NCBI RefSeq assembly: GCF_010104355.1
Contig: NZ_CP044972.1
Coordinates: 3,472,001 to 3,536,000 of the forward strand
Source: Hydrogenophaga sp. PBL-H3
GTDB lineage: Bacteria; Pseudomonadota; Gammaproteobacteria; Burkholderiales; Burkholderiaceae_C
Length of the DNA stretch: 64,000 nucleotides
Direction: 5' to 3'
In this document: one piece after another, positions 55,927 to 64,000 of the stretch
Layout of the letters: each line of letters begins with the position of its first letter
Numbering within the stretch: position 1 is the first letter of the stretch
Notes under the pieces: generated by a model
What the model was told of the DNA's origin: nothing
The model's input: the letters and a program-made list of their open reading frames with translations, nothing else
The model's database searches: none
Made by a program: the position numbers and the translations under genes

Positions 55927-57420
55927 ATGGCAAAACAGGTGAGTCACAAGCTGAAGATTGCAGGCTGGGTGGCCATTGGAGCGGTCGCGGGTGCGCTGAC
56001 CACGGTCCAGTTGCAGGCGGTGGCGCGTGGCACGCTGGCGCCCTTGCCGCTCGAAGAGCTGCAGCAGCTCGCCGCTGTGTTCGGCATGGTCAAGACCGAC
56101 TACGTGGAGCCGGTGGACGAGAAGAAACTCATCTCCGAAGCCATCAGCGGCATGGTGTCCAGCCTCGACCCGCACTCCCAGTACTTCGACAAGAAGTCGT
56201 TCAAGGAATTCCGCGAAGGCACCAGCGGTCGATTCGTGGGCGTGGGCATCGAGATCACCATGGAAGACGGCCTGGTCAAGGTGGTCTCGCCCATCGAGGA
56301 TTCGCCCGCTTTCCGCGCCGGCCTCAAGACCAACGACCTGATCACCAAGATCGACGACACCAACGTCAAAGGCTTGTCGATCAACGACGCCGTCAAGCTC
56401 ATGCGTGGCGAGCCCAAGACCAAGGTGTTGCTGACCATCTTCCGCAAGGACGAGGACCGCACCTTCCCGGTGACCATCACCCGCGAAGAGATCAAGACCC
56501 AGAGCGTGAAATCTCGTGTGGTCGAGCCGGGCTACGCCTGGGTGCGTGTGTCGCAGTTCCAGGAACGCACCATCGAAGATTTCGCCCGCAAGGTGGAAGA
56601 CCTCTACAAGACCGAGCCCAACCTCAAAGGTCTGGTGCTGGATCTGCGCAACGACCCGGGTGGCCTGCTCGATGCAGCCGTGGCCCTGTCCGCCGCTTTC
56701 CTGCCTGAGAACGTTACCGTGGTGTCAACCAATGGCCAGCTTGAAGACAGCAAGTTCATCTACAAGGCGATTCCGCAGCACTACCTGCGCCGCGGCGGCA
56801 CCGACCCCATCAAGCGCCTGACTGAAAGCACCAAAGGCGCGCTCAAGCGTGTGCCGCTGGTGGTGATCGTCAACGAAGGCTCGGCCTCGGCCAGCGAAAT
56901 CGTGGCTGGTGCCCTGCAAGACCACAAGCGCGGCACCATTCTGGGCAGCCAGACCTTCGGCAAGGGTTCGGTGCAGACCGTGCGTCCGCTGGGACCCGAC
57001 ACCGGCCTGAAGCTGACCACGGCGCGTTACTACACGCCCATGGGCACGTCCATCCAGGGCAAGGGCATCGTGCCCGACGTGCTGGTGGACGAAACGCTGG
57101 AGGGCAATGTGTTCTCCGCGCTGCGCACCCGCGAAGCCGATCTGTCGAACAGCCTGACCAACGGCAAAGACCCCAAGGCCACCGCCGCGCCCATGACGGA
57201 CGCCTTGCGTGCCGCCGAGCAGGCGCGCAGCGAAGAACGCGAAGTGGCGCGCAAACGGCTCGAAGAAGAAGCCCGCAAGAACCCGGGGCAGCGCCTGGTG
57301 CCCGAGTTCGGCACGGAGAAGGACTTCCAGCTGGTGCAGGCCATCAACCAGCTCAAGGGCCGTCCGGTCATGGTGAGCAAGAGCCAGACACTGCGTCCGG
57401 AAGAGAAAAAAGAAAACTGA
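55927..57420 (+). CDS. S41 family carboxy-terminal processing peptidase
   Basis: A 497-residue exported serine protease. An N-terminal hydrophobic segment (AGWVAIGAVAGALTTVQL) is a signal or anchor. A PDZ domain follows at about residues 95-180 (VVSPIEDSPAFRAGLKTNDL). The peptidase core has the catalytic Ser in NEGSASASEIVAGAL and Lys in SQTFGKGSVQTVRP. The tail is charged (EEREVARKRLEEEARK). It trims periplasmic or outer membrane proteins in relatives. The ATG at 55927 was chosen. Confidence 0.94.
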   Translation: MAKQVSHKLKIAGWVAIGAVAGALTTVQLQAVARGTLAPLPLEELQQLAAVFGMVKTDYVEPVDEKKLISEAISGMVSSLDPHSQYFDKKSFKEFREGTSGRFVGVGIEITMEDGLVKVVSPIEDSPAFRAGLKTNDLITKIDDTNVKGLSINDAVKLMRGEPKTKVLLTIFRKDEDRTFPVTITREEIKTQSVKSRVVEPGYAWVRVSQFQERTIEDFARKVEDLYKTEPNLKGLVLDLRNDPGGLLDAAVALSAAFLPENVTVVSTNGQLEDSKFIYKAIPQHYLRRGGTDPIKRLTESTKGALKRVPLVVIVNEGSASASEIVAGALQDHKRGTILGSQTFGKGSVQTVRPLGPDTGLKLTTARYYTPMGTSIQGKGIVPDVLVDETLEGNVFSALRTREADLSNSLTNGKDPKATAAPMTDALRAAEQARSEEREVARKRLEEEARKNPGQRLVPEFGTEKDFQLVQAINQLKGRPVMVSKSQTLRPEEKKEN

Positions 57421-57423
57421 GGA

Positions 57424-57448
57424 CACAGCGGGCTGAGGGCCCGCTGTG
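57424..57448. promoter_or_regulatory. Perfect hairpin covering the moeB start codon
   Basis: CACAGCGGGC and GCCCGCTGTG form a perfect 10-base-pair stem with a five-base loop. It starts three bases after the protease stop codon, and its right arm ends with the GTG of moeB. No U-run follows, so it is a poor terminator, and it could hide the moeB start in the mRNA. Confidence 0.55.
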
Positions 57449-58207
57449 ACGCTTTTGGACGACGCACAACTCCTGCGCTACTCGCGCCACATCCTGCTCA
57501 ACGAACTCGGCGTCGAAGGCCAGGAGGCCTTGCTGGCATCGCACGCACTGATCATCGGCGCGGGTGGCCTGGGCTCGCCGGTGGCGCTGTACCTGGGCAG
57601 TGCGGGCGTGGGCCGCATCACGGTGGTGGACCACGACGTGGTCGACGAGACCAATCTGCAGCGCCAGATCGCGCACAACCTCGCGCGGGTGGGTCGCCCC
57701 AAGGCCGAATCCATCGTGGAGGCCATCGCCGCAATCAACCCGGACGTGCGGGTCACGCCCATCGTGCAGCGGGCCGACGAGGCCTTGCTGGGCGAGCTGA
57801 TTGCACAGGCCGATGTGGTGCTGGACTGCACCGACAACTTTGCCACCCGCCACGCGATCAACCGGGCCTGCGTGAAACACGGCAAGCCCCTGGTGTCGGG
57901 TGCCGCGATCCGCATGGACGGGCAATTGAGCGTGTTCGATGCGCGCGCACCCGGCAACCCCTGCTACGCCTGTGTGTTCCCCGAATCGGCCGACCTCGAA
58001 GAAACCCGCTGCGCCACCATGGGCGTGTTCGCGCCGCTGGTGGGCATCGTGGGCACCATGCAGGCGGCCGAGGCGCTGAAGCTGCTCACCGGCCTGGGCT
58101 CGCGCCTCACCGGCAAACTGCTCATGCTGGATGGCCGAGACCTTGCCTTCACCGAAATCACCCTGCCGCAAAACCCGCAATGTGCGGTGTGCGGCCAGCC
58201 ACACTGA
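57446..58207 (+). CDS. moeB: HesA/MoeB/ThiF family adenylyltransferase
   Basis: A 253-residue enzyme that adenylates the C terminus of a ubiquitin-like sulfur carrier such as MoaD or ThiS. The ATP motif is IIGAGGLGSPVALYLG, the catalytic Asp region is VLDCTDNFATRHAINRAC, and zinc cysteines are in CYACVF and CAVCGQPH. If it serves MoaD it would support the molybdenum cofactor of the formate dehydrogenase. The GTG start lies in a hairpin; a TTG at 57455 is the alternative. Confidence 0.9.
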   Translation: MTLLDDAQLLRYSRHILLNELGVEGQEALLASHALIIGAGGLGSPVALYLGSAGVGRITVVDHDVVDETNLQRQIAHNLARVGRPKAESIVEAIAAINPDVRVTPIVQRADEALLGELIAQADVVLDCTDNFATRHAINRACVKHGKPLVSGAAIRMDGQLSVFDARAPGNPCYACVFPESADLEETRCATMGVFAPLVGIVGTMQAAEALKLLTGLGSRLTGKLLMLDGRDLAFTEITLPQNPQCAVCGQPH

Positions 58208-58222
58208 GCCTCCCGGACCCGG

Positions 58223-58738
58223 TCAGCCGCGCGGCGGCAGGGGGCACGGCCCATGGCGTTTTCGGAAATCGCGTGGCAATTCGGGCGCAACCGCACCAAA
58301 CAGGCCGAGACGGCGTTCGCGCGCTGCGGTTTCCTCGGCCTCCAGCGGCCCCAGGCTGCGCCGCCAGCGGTACGACCAGGCCTGTCCGTTGGAAACCATC
58401 CACGCCGCCACATCGTCGCCCTGGTGCATGAGGCGGGCCACGCCCCTCCCATAGTCGTCCTGTGCGCGCACACGCACCTCCACCACCTGATTCAGCACCC
58501 GACGCGCCAGCACGTCGCGCGATGCTTCGCCGCCTGCCTGGCAGATCTCGGGGGCATCGATACCGTCCAGGCGCAGCTTGCGGTATTTGCCACCGGCCAA
58601 CGGCTTCACCCAGACGGTGTCGCCATCAAACACGCGGCTGACACGCGCGCTGTAGGCCTCGTCCTGAGGCACAGCCTCCTGCGCGCTGGCGCTCATCACC
58701 ATCAGCAACACACACCATCCCGTCGACCAGCCCTTCAT
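58223..58738 (-). CDS. Thermonuclease-like (SNase) nuclease, exported
   Basis: A 171-residue protein with a signal peptide ([14 protein letters not shown]) and a staphylococcal nuclease fold. Catalytic positions are seen in [25 protein letters not shown] (Arg and Glu region) and [20 protein letters not shown]. It probably cleaves nucleic acid in the periplasm or outside. Its ATG overlaps the stop of the helicase gene (ATGA), an odd partner for an exported nuclease. Confidence 0.88.
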   Translation of the reverse strand: MKGWSTGWCVLLMVMSASAQEAVPQDEAYSARVSRVFDGDTVWVKPLAGGKYRKLRLDGIDAPEICQAGGEASRDVLARRVLNQVVEVRVRAQDDYGRGVARLMHQGDDVAAWMVSNGQAWSYRWRRSLGPLEAEETAARERRLGLFGAVAPELPRDFRKRHGPCPLPPRG

Positions 58739-61257
58739 GCGTTTGCGTTTGCCTTGTCCATGTCGCGCAGCAGCTTGTCCAGCCGCGCGGAGAGTTGTTC
58801 GGTGCTCAGCCGCTCGCGCAGCCGCTCCACCATCAGCGGCAGGCTCATCGGGCTCGGGCGCTCCAGCGCCACGCTGTGCAGCTTGTGGGCGGCCATGCTC
58901 TGCAGGCAAGTGCGCAGCCGCTCGATGTCCAGTTCCTGCGAGAGCACCTCGCGCTCGGCCTGACCGAGCAGCAGGTTGCCCGGGTCGTATTGGCGAAACA
59001 CCTCGAAAAACAGACCGCTGGAAGCCTGCAGTTGTTTGAGGCTCCTGGGCGCGCCCGGGTAGCCGTTGAAGACCAGTCCGGCCACCCGAGCAATCTCGCG
59101 AAAGCGGCGCTGGGCAAGTTCACCCGCGTTGAGCGACGCCATCACGTGCTCCAGCAAATCGTCCAGGTTGAACACCGATCGGTCCGTCAGGCGCGAGAGG
59201 TCGACGGGCTCACGGCTCAGCAGCTCCAGGCCGTGGTCGTTGACCGACAGACTGAACGTGTTGGGCTGCTCACGCGCCAGCCGCCAGGCCAGCAGGCTGG
59301 CCAACCCCAGGTGAACGTTCCGCCCGGCGAACGGGTACAGATACAGGTGATGACCTTCGCGCGAGCGCATGTGCTCCAGCAGCAGCTCGCCCGCCCTGGG
59401 CAGCCGTGAGACGCGGGCCTGGGTGTCGAGCATGGGGCGCGCCGCCTGCATCTCGGGTGACTCAAAGCGGCCATCAGCGGCCAGGGCCATCTGCGCCAGC
59501 ACGGCTTCGGCCAGCTCGGTGGACAAGGGCATCTTGCCGCCCTGCCATGAGGGCACGGCGCCCTTGCTCTTCTCGGCCCGTTTCACCCAGGCCGTCATCT
59601 CGTGCACACGGATGAATTCGAGCAAACGCCCGGCAAAGACGAAACAGTCGCCCTTGCGCAGGCGCGCGATGAAGCCCTCTTCGATCGAACCGATGCGCCC
59701 GCCGTTCATGTACTTCACCTGCAGCGACGCATCGCTCACGATGGTGCCCACCCCCAGGCGGTGGCGGCGCGCCGTGGCGCGGCCCTGCGGTGTGTCGGGC
59801 ACGCGGTACACACCGGCCTCATCGGGCTGGATTCGGTGGTAGTCGGGGTAGGCGCTCAGGCTCTCGCCGCCACGCTCGCAGAAGGCCAGCGCCCAGTCAA
59901 ACGATTCGCGTGTCAGGTCTCGGTAGGCGAATGCGCTGCGCACTTCGTCGAATAGTTCATCGGGTGTGAAACCGCCGCCCAGCGCCACGGTGACCAGGTG
60001 CTGCACCAGCACATCCAGCGGTTGTTCGGGGCTGCGCCGGCTCTCCACGCGCCTGGCCAGGGCCGCTTCGCGCACGGCGGCCGCTTCCACCAGCTCCAGC
60101 GTGTTGGTGGGCACCAGCGTGACCCGGCTCGGCCTGCCCGGCGCATGCCCGCTGCGCCCGGCGCGCTGCAACAAGCGCGCCACGCCCTTGGCCGACCCGA
60201 TCTGCAGCACGCGTTCGACCGGCAGAAAGTCGACGCCCAGATCAAGCGAGGACGTGGCGACCACGGCTTTGAGCTGCCCCGACTTCAAGCTTTGCTCCAC
60301 CCACTCGCGCACGCCTTTGTCCAGGCTGCCGTGGTGCAAGGCCACCTGCCCGGCCCATTCGGGCCGCAGGGCCAGCAGCATCTGGTACCAGATCTCGGCC
60401 TGACTGCGGGTGTTGGTGAACACCAGCGCTGTACTCGCTGTGTCCAGTTCGCGCACCACCGGCTCCTGCATGCGCGCACCCAGGTGGCCCGCCCAGGAGT
60501 AGCGGCCTGGATCGGAGGGGATCAATGTGTCGATGGTCAGCGCCTTGTCGACACGCCCGCGCACCAGTCGGGCGCCGTTCGGACCACACAGCACCTTCAA
60601 GGCTTCATCGAGATTGCCCAGGGTCGCGCTCATGCCCCACACCAGCAGGCCGGGTTGCCAGCGTCGCAATCGCGCCAGCGCCAGTTGCACCTGCACGCCA
60701 CGTTTGCTGCCGATGAGTTCGTGCCATTCGTCCACCACCACCGCGCACACACCGGCCAGCTCGGCGGGTGCATGGGTGCGCGCGAGCAGAAGCGAGAGCG
60801 ATTCGGGCGTGGTGACCAGCACGGTGGGCCAGCGCCGGTCCTGTCGGGCACGCTCCGCGCTGGGCGTGTCACCGGTGCGCAGGCCCAGCGTCCAGCCGGG
60901 TGCGAGATCGGCCAGTGGAGCACGCAAGGCCGCCGCGCTGTCGGCCGCCAGGGCGCGCATGGGCGTGATCCAGAGAACCGACATGGGCGCGGGTCTGTCT
61001 GCGGGCAAGGTCTGGCGCAGACGTTCGATCAATCCGAGCCAGACCGCATAGGTCTTGCCCGAGCCGGTGGTGGCGTGCAGCAGACCGCTGTGGCCTGCAC
61101 CGATGGCAGACCAGACGTCGCGTTGAAATTCGAAGGGTGACCAGTGACGCGAAGCCATCCAGAGCGCCGCGGATGCCGGCGGCGCGGTGGATGGTTCGTG
61201 TGGGAGCGTGAGAGCCGGCTTGCGCGGCATCGGCAGAGAAACAGATGCCCTGGCCAT
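58735..61257 (-). CDS. Lhr-like DEXH-box helicase, ligase-associated type
   Basis: An 840-residue superfamily 2 helicase. Walker A is [15 protein letters not shown] near residue 63, the box II is [15 protein letters not shown] and motif VI is [19 protein letters not shown]. The Lhr-type winged-helix and C-terminal domains follow (residues about 430-800). Such helicases normally sit beside an ATP-dependent DNA ligase and an exonuclease; neither is next to it in this window. It is coupled upstream to the DUF3185 gene (TGATG) and downstream to the nuclease gene. Confidence 0.9.
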   Translation of the reverse strand: MARASVSLPMPRKPALTLPHEPSTAPPASAALWMASRHWSPFEFQRDVWSAIGAGHSGLLHATTGSGKTYAVWLGLIERLRQTLPADRPAPMSVLWITPMRALAADSAAALRAPLADLAPGWTLGLRTGDTPSAERARQDRRWPTVLVTTPESLSLLLARTHAPAELAGVCAVVVDEWHELIGSKRGVQVQLALARLRRWQPGLLVWGMSATLGNLDEALKVLCGPNGARLVRGRVDKALTIDTLIPSDPGRYSWAGHLGARMQEPVVRELDTASTALVFTNTRSQAEIWYQMLLALRPEWAGQVALHHGSLDKGVREWVEQSLKSGQLKAVVATSSLDLGVDFLPVERVLQIGSAKGVARLLQRAGRSGHAPGRPSRVTLVPTNTLELVEAAAVREAALARRVESRRSPEQPLDVLVQHLVTVALGGGFTPDELFDEVRSAFAYRDLTRESFDWALAFCERGGESLSAYPDYHRIQPDEAGVYRVPDTPQGRATARRHRLGVGTIVSDASLQVKYMNGGRIGSIEEGFIARLRKGDCFVFAGRLLEFIRVHEMTAWVKRAEKSKGAVPSWQGGKMPLSTELAEAVLAQMALAADGRFESPEMQAARPMLDTQARVSRLPRAGELLLEHMRSREGHHLYLYPFAGRNVHLGLASLLAWRLAREQPNTFSLSVNDHGLELLSREPVDLSRLTDRSVFNLDDLLEHVMASLNAGELAQRRFREIARVAGLVFNGYPGAPRSLKQLQASSGLFFEVFRQYDPGNLLLGQAEREVLSQELDIERLRTCLQSMAAHKLHSVALERPSPMSLPLMVERLRERLSTEQLSARLDKLLRDMDKANANA

Positions 61258-61478
61258 CAGCCCTTTTTGCCACCCATCACCAGCAGTGCAACGCCCACCA
61301 CGATGGCGCCAACGCCGGCCCACACCGGCACATTGACGGTTTCCTTTTCCTTCACGGTGAGCTCCAGCGGGCCGAGCTTCACGGCCGAGGTGTCCTTGGT
61401 GTAGCTGAAACTGCCGTAGATCAGGCCGATGGCGCCCGCAGCGATGAGGAGGATGCCGACCAGTTTGGCTGTGTTCAT
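61257..61478 (-). CDS. DUF3185 family small membrane protein
   Basis: A 73-residue protein with two membrane helices ([19 protein letters not shown] and [19 protein letters not shown]) joined by a charged loop with beta character ([19 protein letters not shown]). The DUF3185 role is unknown. Its stop overlaps the helicase start (TGATG), so the two are on one message, which may only reflect gene packing. Confidence 0.82.
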   Translation of the reverse strand: MNTAKLVGILLIAAGAIGLIYGSFSYTKDTSAVKLGPLELTVKEKETVNVPVWAGVGAIVVGVALLVMGGKKG

Positions 61479-61574
61479 GAGAAGTTCCGTTCCGTGAAGA
61501 AGCGCTTCCGTCGATGGACCAGAGCGGCCTCGACGCAGCACAGGGGGCCATGATGCATCAATTGCCCGAAGCAT

Positions 61575-62081
61575 TCAGGTCGGATCGCGGTAACGCGCGG
61601 CGCTGATGAACTGGCCAAAGGTTTCGCACCACACGATGACGCTGGTATAGCGCGAAGGCTCGGTGCCTGCGGGCAAGGTCACGATGAAGTTCTCGAAGGT
61701 CTTCACATCACCCACGCGCAGCATGGTGGGCTTGAGCCGCTGGAAATCGGCCTCGGTCTCCACGAATTCGGGCGAGAGGTAGAGCTTGTAGTCGGGCCCG
61801 GGCGCCAGTCGCCCGGTGAACGCAATCTGCTGCGGGCTGATCGTGACCATGCCTTCGCCCCAGTGCAAGGGGTCGCTGTCCTTCAAGTCGCGGCGGAACT
61901 CGCCGCGGTACATGCCACCCGCTGCGGCCTGCGCCACCTGGTCCGCACTGGGACCGTCCGGGGCGATGAGGATGGGCAGTGCATAGATGCCGGCGGCAAA
62001 GCCCACGAGCACGGCCAACAGGTGCGATGCCATGAACATCGCTGTGCGGAGACGACGAGTGGGGCGGGTGGTGTCGGGCAT
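61575..62081 (-). CDS. DM13 domain protein with membrane anchor
   Basis: A 168-residue protein with an N-terminal helix (LLAVLVGFAAGIYALPILIA) and a DM13 domain at about residues 60-165. DM13 is thought to be a redox-linked domain with a near-invariant Cys, here in VIVWCETFGQFISAA. It is probably exported and tethered. No redox partner gene is adjacent. Confidence 0.8.
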   Translation of the reverse strand: MPDTTRPTRRLRTAMFMASHLLAVLVGFAAGIYALPILIAPDGPSADQVAQAAAGGMYRGEFRRDLKDSDPLHWGEGMVTISPQQIAFTGRLAPGPDYKLYLSPEFVETEADFQRLKPTMLRVGDVKTFENFIVTLPAGTEPSRYTSVIVWCETFGQFISAARYRDPT

Positions 62082-62152
62082 GTTGCATTCCTTCCAACGA
62101 GACTCTGGTTCGTCTGTGACCGACCAAAAGCCTTACAGCCGACTGGCCGCCC

Positions 62153-62656
62153 TCAGGAGGACAACAAACCGTCCAGCCGCCGCAAGCCGGCCACGGTCTG
62201 CAGGCAGGCCTGTGCGGCCTCGGTGCCCTTCACCGCGAAGTGCCGCATAAAGTAGCGGCGGTGTTCCACGTGTTCGTGAAAGTGGTGCGGCGCCTGCACG
62301 GCCGAGATCACCGGCACGCCGGTGTCCAGCTGCACGTCCATCAGCGCCTGCACCACGGTCTGTGCCACGAAGTCGTGGCGGTAGGTGCCGCCGTCCACCA
62401 CCAGCGCGCTGCCCACCACCGCAGCGTAGCGACCCGAACGGGCCAGTCGCTGTGCGTGCAGCGGAATCTCAAACGCGCCGGGCACATCGAAAACATCGAT
62501 GGTATCGGCCTTGAAACCACCGCGCGCCATTTCTTCGAAGAACGCATCGCGCGCCTGGTGAACGATGTCGGCATGCCACGAGGCTTCAACAAAAGCAAAG
62601 CGCAAACCGGTGGGCAATTCGGGCAAATGGGGAAGTTCGTTCGGGGTGGTGTTCAT
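62153..62656 (-). CDS. ribH: 6,7-dimethyl-8-ribityllumazine synthase, RibH2-like
   Basis: A 167-residue lumazine synthase, the penultimate riboflavin step. The motifs are VPGAFEIPLHAQRLA for the substrate loop, GSALVVDGGTYRHDFVAQTV and the catalytic His region QAPHHFHEHVEHRRYF. GTYRHDF replaces the GxTxHxE/D of classic RibH, as in the decameric RibH2 type of alpha-proteobacteria. It stands apart from any other riboflavin gene here, so a second RibH may exist elsewhere in the genome. Confidence 0.88.
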   Translation of the reverse strand: MNTTPNELPHLPELPTGLRFAFVEASWHADIVHQARDAFFEEMARGGFKADTIDVFDVPGAFEIPLHAQRLARSGRYAAVVGSALVVDGGTYRHDFVAQTVVQALMDVQLDTGVPVISAVQAPHHFHEHVEHRRYFMRHFAVKGTEAAQACLQTVAGLRRLDGLLSS

Positions 62657-62719
62657 GGTGTGGGATGTGACGCATGGCTCGCGGCCATTGTAGGGAGCAG
62701 GGGTGTTGGCGACGGTGCT

Positions 62720-63565
62720 TCAGGCGCTCACGATCCAGCCTTCCAGCGGATCGAATTCGGGCAGACCCCAGCGCGGATGACCCGCTTCGTGCTGCGCCTG
62801 CGCCCAGGCGGCCTGAAGCAGGCAGAGCACGGCATCCAGGCTGTCGCCACTGGCGTCGTCGGCGAGCTGATCACGCTGGGCGTGCGTGAGCTTCAAGCGC
62901 AGGCCGCTGGCCTGCAGCAGCGGTGCCTGGCCGTTTTCCAGTGCGTTGATGAGGGTCTTGCGCGCGATCAGCCGATCGGGTGTCTGCTTGGCCTTGTCGT
63001 CGCTTTTGTACGACGTGGTGCCGAGCACGCTGCGCGCGAGCAGGCCTGGGTAAGCCTCCAGGCCCACGCGCGAACCATCGCCGGGCAGCAGGCCGGGCAA
63101 GGTGAGGCCAGCGGCCATGAGGCGCGGCACACCCGCGTGCAACATGAACGCCACCGGCGGGTTGACCCACTTCATGCTCGGGCTGGAACGGGCTGGCCCG
63201 TCGGTGGCGCGGTGGGCGAACTTCTCGCCCACCGGGCGCGCATTGCAAAAGCCGGCAAACGACTCGCGGATGGCCTCTCGGCTGAGGCTGGCGTAGTGGG
63301 CCATGCAGGCCGCCCAGTCGGTGGGCCAGCCCAGGGTGGTGACAAGTTCGCGCGGCAAGCCGAACGGAAGGTCGAACCCACCCACCCACTGCTGGGACGC
63401 GGACATGCGCGCCTGCCAGGCATCCAGTGTCTCGAAGCGCTCCATGCCATTCAAGATGACGCGGTGGCGGTCCGCGCGGCCCACGGCCAGCGTGATGGGT
63501 TTGCGGCGGCTCGGTGCGCTGGTGAAGTCGCAGCCCAGCAAGGTGGGCAAGGAGTGAACGGTCAT
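62720..63565 (-). CDS. DUF429 domain protein
   Basis: A 281-residue protein matching the DUF429 family, which has an RNase H-like fold. The N-terminal TLLGCDFTSAPSRRKPITLA carries the expected first Asp, and the C terminus holds DDASGDSLDAVLCLLQAAW with further acidic residues. A nuclease-like role is possible, but none is shown for the family as far as I know. It is 7 bases after the EamA gene. Confidence 0.82.
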   Translation of the reverse strand: MTVHSLPTLLGCDFTSAPSRRKPITLAVGRADRHRVILNGMERFETLDAWQARMSASQQWVGGFDLPFGLPRELVTTLGWPTDWAACMAHYASLSREAIRESFAGFCNARPVGEKFAHRATDGPARSSPSMKWVNPPVAFMLHAGVPRLMAAGLTLPGLLPGDGSRVGLEAYPGLLARSVLGTTSYKSDDKAKQTPDRLIARKTLINALENGQAPLLQASGLRLKLTHAQRDQLADDASGDSLDAVLCLLQAAWAQAQHEAGHPRWGLPEFDPLEGWIVSA

Positions 63566-63572
63566 GCCGCGA

Positions 63573-64000
63573 TCATCCCAGCGCGAGCGCCATCACGCCG
63601 GCAGCGATCAACATGGCCCCGAGCAGGCGCGCCAGCCGGTCGCCTTCGCCGAGCAACTGACCACCGATGAGGGCAGCAAACAACATGGACACTTCGCGCG
63701 CGGGTGCCACGTGGGACAGCGGTGCCTGCTGCATGGCAAAGAGCACCAACACATAGGCCACCGGACTGACCACCGCCACCAGCAAGGCATAGCGCCACTG
63801 CGCATGCCACAGCCGGCGAGCCGTGGGCAGATCGCGCAGCACACTGGGCGCCAGCAGTGCCACGCGCACGAAGTTGCCCATGTAGTCCACCAGGATGGGC
63901 GACATCAGCACCACCTTGACCGCATAACCATCGACCACCGTGTAGGACGCGATGAACACACCCGTGACCACACCGTAGACCATGCCCTTGTGCACGCGCT
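63573..64000 (-). CDS. EamA/DMT family transporter, C-terminal half
   Basis: The last 142 or so residues of a drug/metabolite-type membrane transporter; the start is beyond the right edge. It shows five membrane helices, such as VVTGVFIASYTVVDGYAVK, ALLVAVVSPVAYVLVLFAM and LLGAMLIAAGVMALALG. The motif APLSHVAPAREVSMLFAALIGG is typical of the second EamA domain. The substrate is unknown. Confidence 0.82.
   Translation of the reverse strand, partial: RVHKGMVYGVVTGVFIASYTVVDGYAVKVVLMSPILVDYMGNFVRVALLAPSVLRDLPTARRLWHAQWRYALLVAVVSPVAYVLVLFAMQQAPLSHVAPAREVSMLFAALIGGQLLGEGDRLARLLGAMLIAAGVMALALG

Overview
The window is a 64 kb piece of a GC-rich beta-proteobacterial chromosome. Gene content points to Burkholderiales, family Comamonadaceae, and most resembles Hydrogenophaga-like genomes. 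The reasons are the aerobic benzoyl-CoA (box) pathway, a Tat-exported respiratory formate dehydrogenase, housekeeping blocks such as rhodanese-grxC-secB-gpsA and DUF3460-scpA, and a GC-rich hairpin repeat of a kind I associate with this family. The assignment is inference from gene content. I see no phage, plasmid, insertion sequence, CRISPR array, rRNA or tRNA gene.

Layout. 1-3.6 kb: the end of a glycerophosphodiester phosphodiesterase gene, then a patatin-like lipoprotein divergent from an SDR-tetR pair, with a compact double operator between them. 3.7-14.3 kb: housekeeping genes (serS, ispH, fkpB, radC, Smr protein), a Lon-like protease downstream of a truncated globin and a large FtsX-type permease, and upp. 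14.3-29.2 kb: a formate dehydrogenase island. It holds the structural operon (Tat-signal peptide protein, alpha, beta, small lipoprotein, gamma, small secreted protein), fdhD, a sigma-54 activator and histidine kinase pair, and an accessory operon (DUF3305, DUF3306, multi-cluster ferredoxin, TorD-like chaperone). 29.2-38.4 kb: the box benzoate cluster (boxR, boxCBA on one strand; boxD and bclA on the other). 38.4-64 kb: mostly housekeeping genes, namely apbC, metG, a SulP carrier, scpA, nadB/nadA/nadC, panB/panC, gpsA/secB/grxC, gpmA, a CtpA-type protease, moeB, an Lhr-like helicase with a nuclease, a lumazine synthase, and the end of an EamA transporter gene.

How the parts connect. The formate dehydrogenase operon has a near-consensus -24/-12 promoter. 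Two related palindromes lie about 150-180 bp upstream of it, and the divergent neighbour is an NtrC-type activator with an intact GAFTGA loop and a sensor kinase. This suggests a self-contained, signal-gated formate respiration regulon. The box cluster has near-identical TGCA-N6-TGCA operators at its two promoter regions, next to a BoxR-type repressor with a shikimate-kinase-like domain. Four copies of one hairpin repeat were found: two between genes of the same strand (one splits boxB from boxA), one between panB and panC, and one inserted in frame within fdhD, where it adds roughly 26 residues to the protein.
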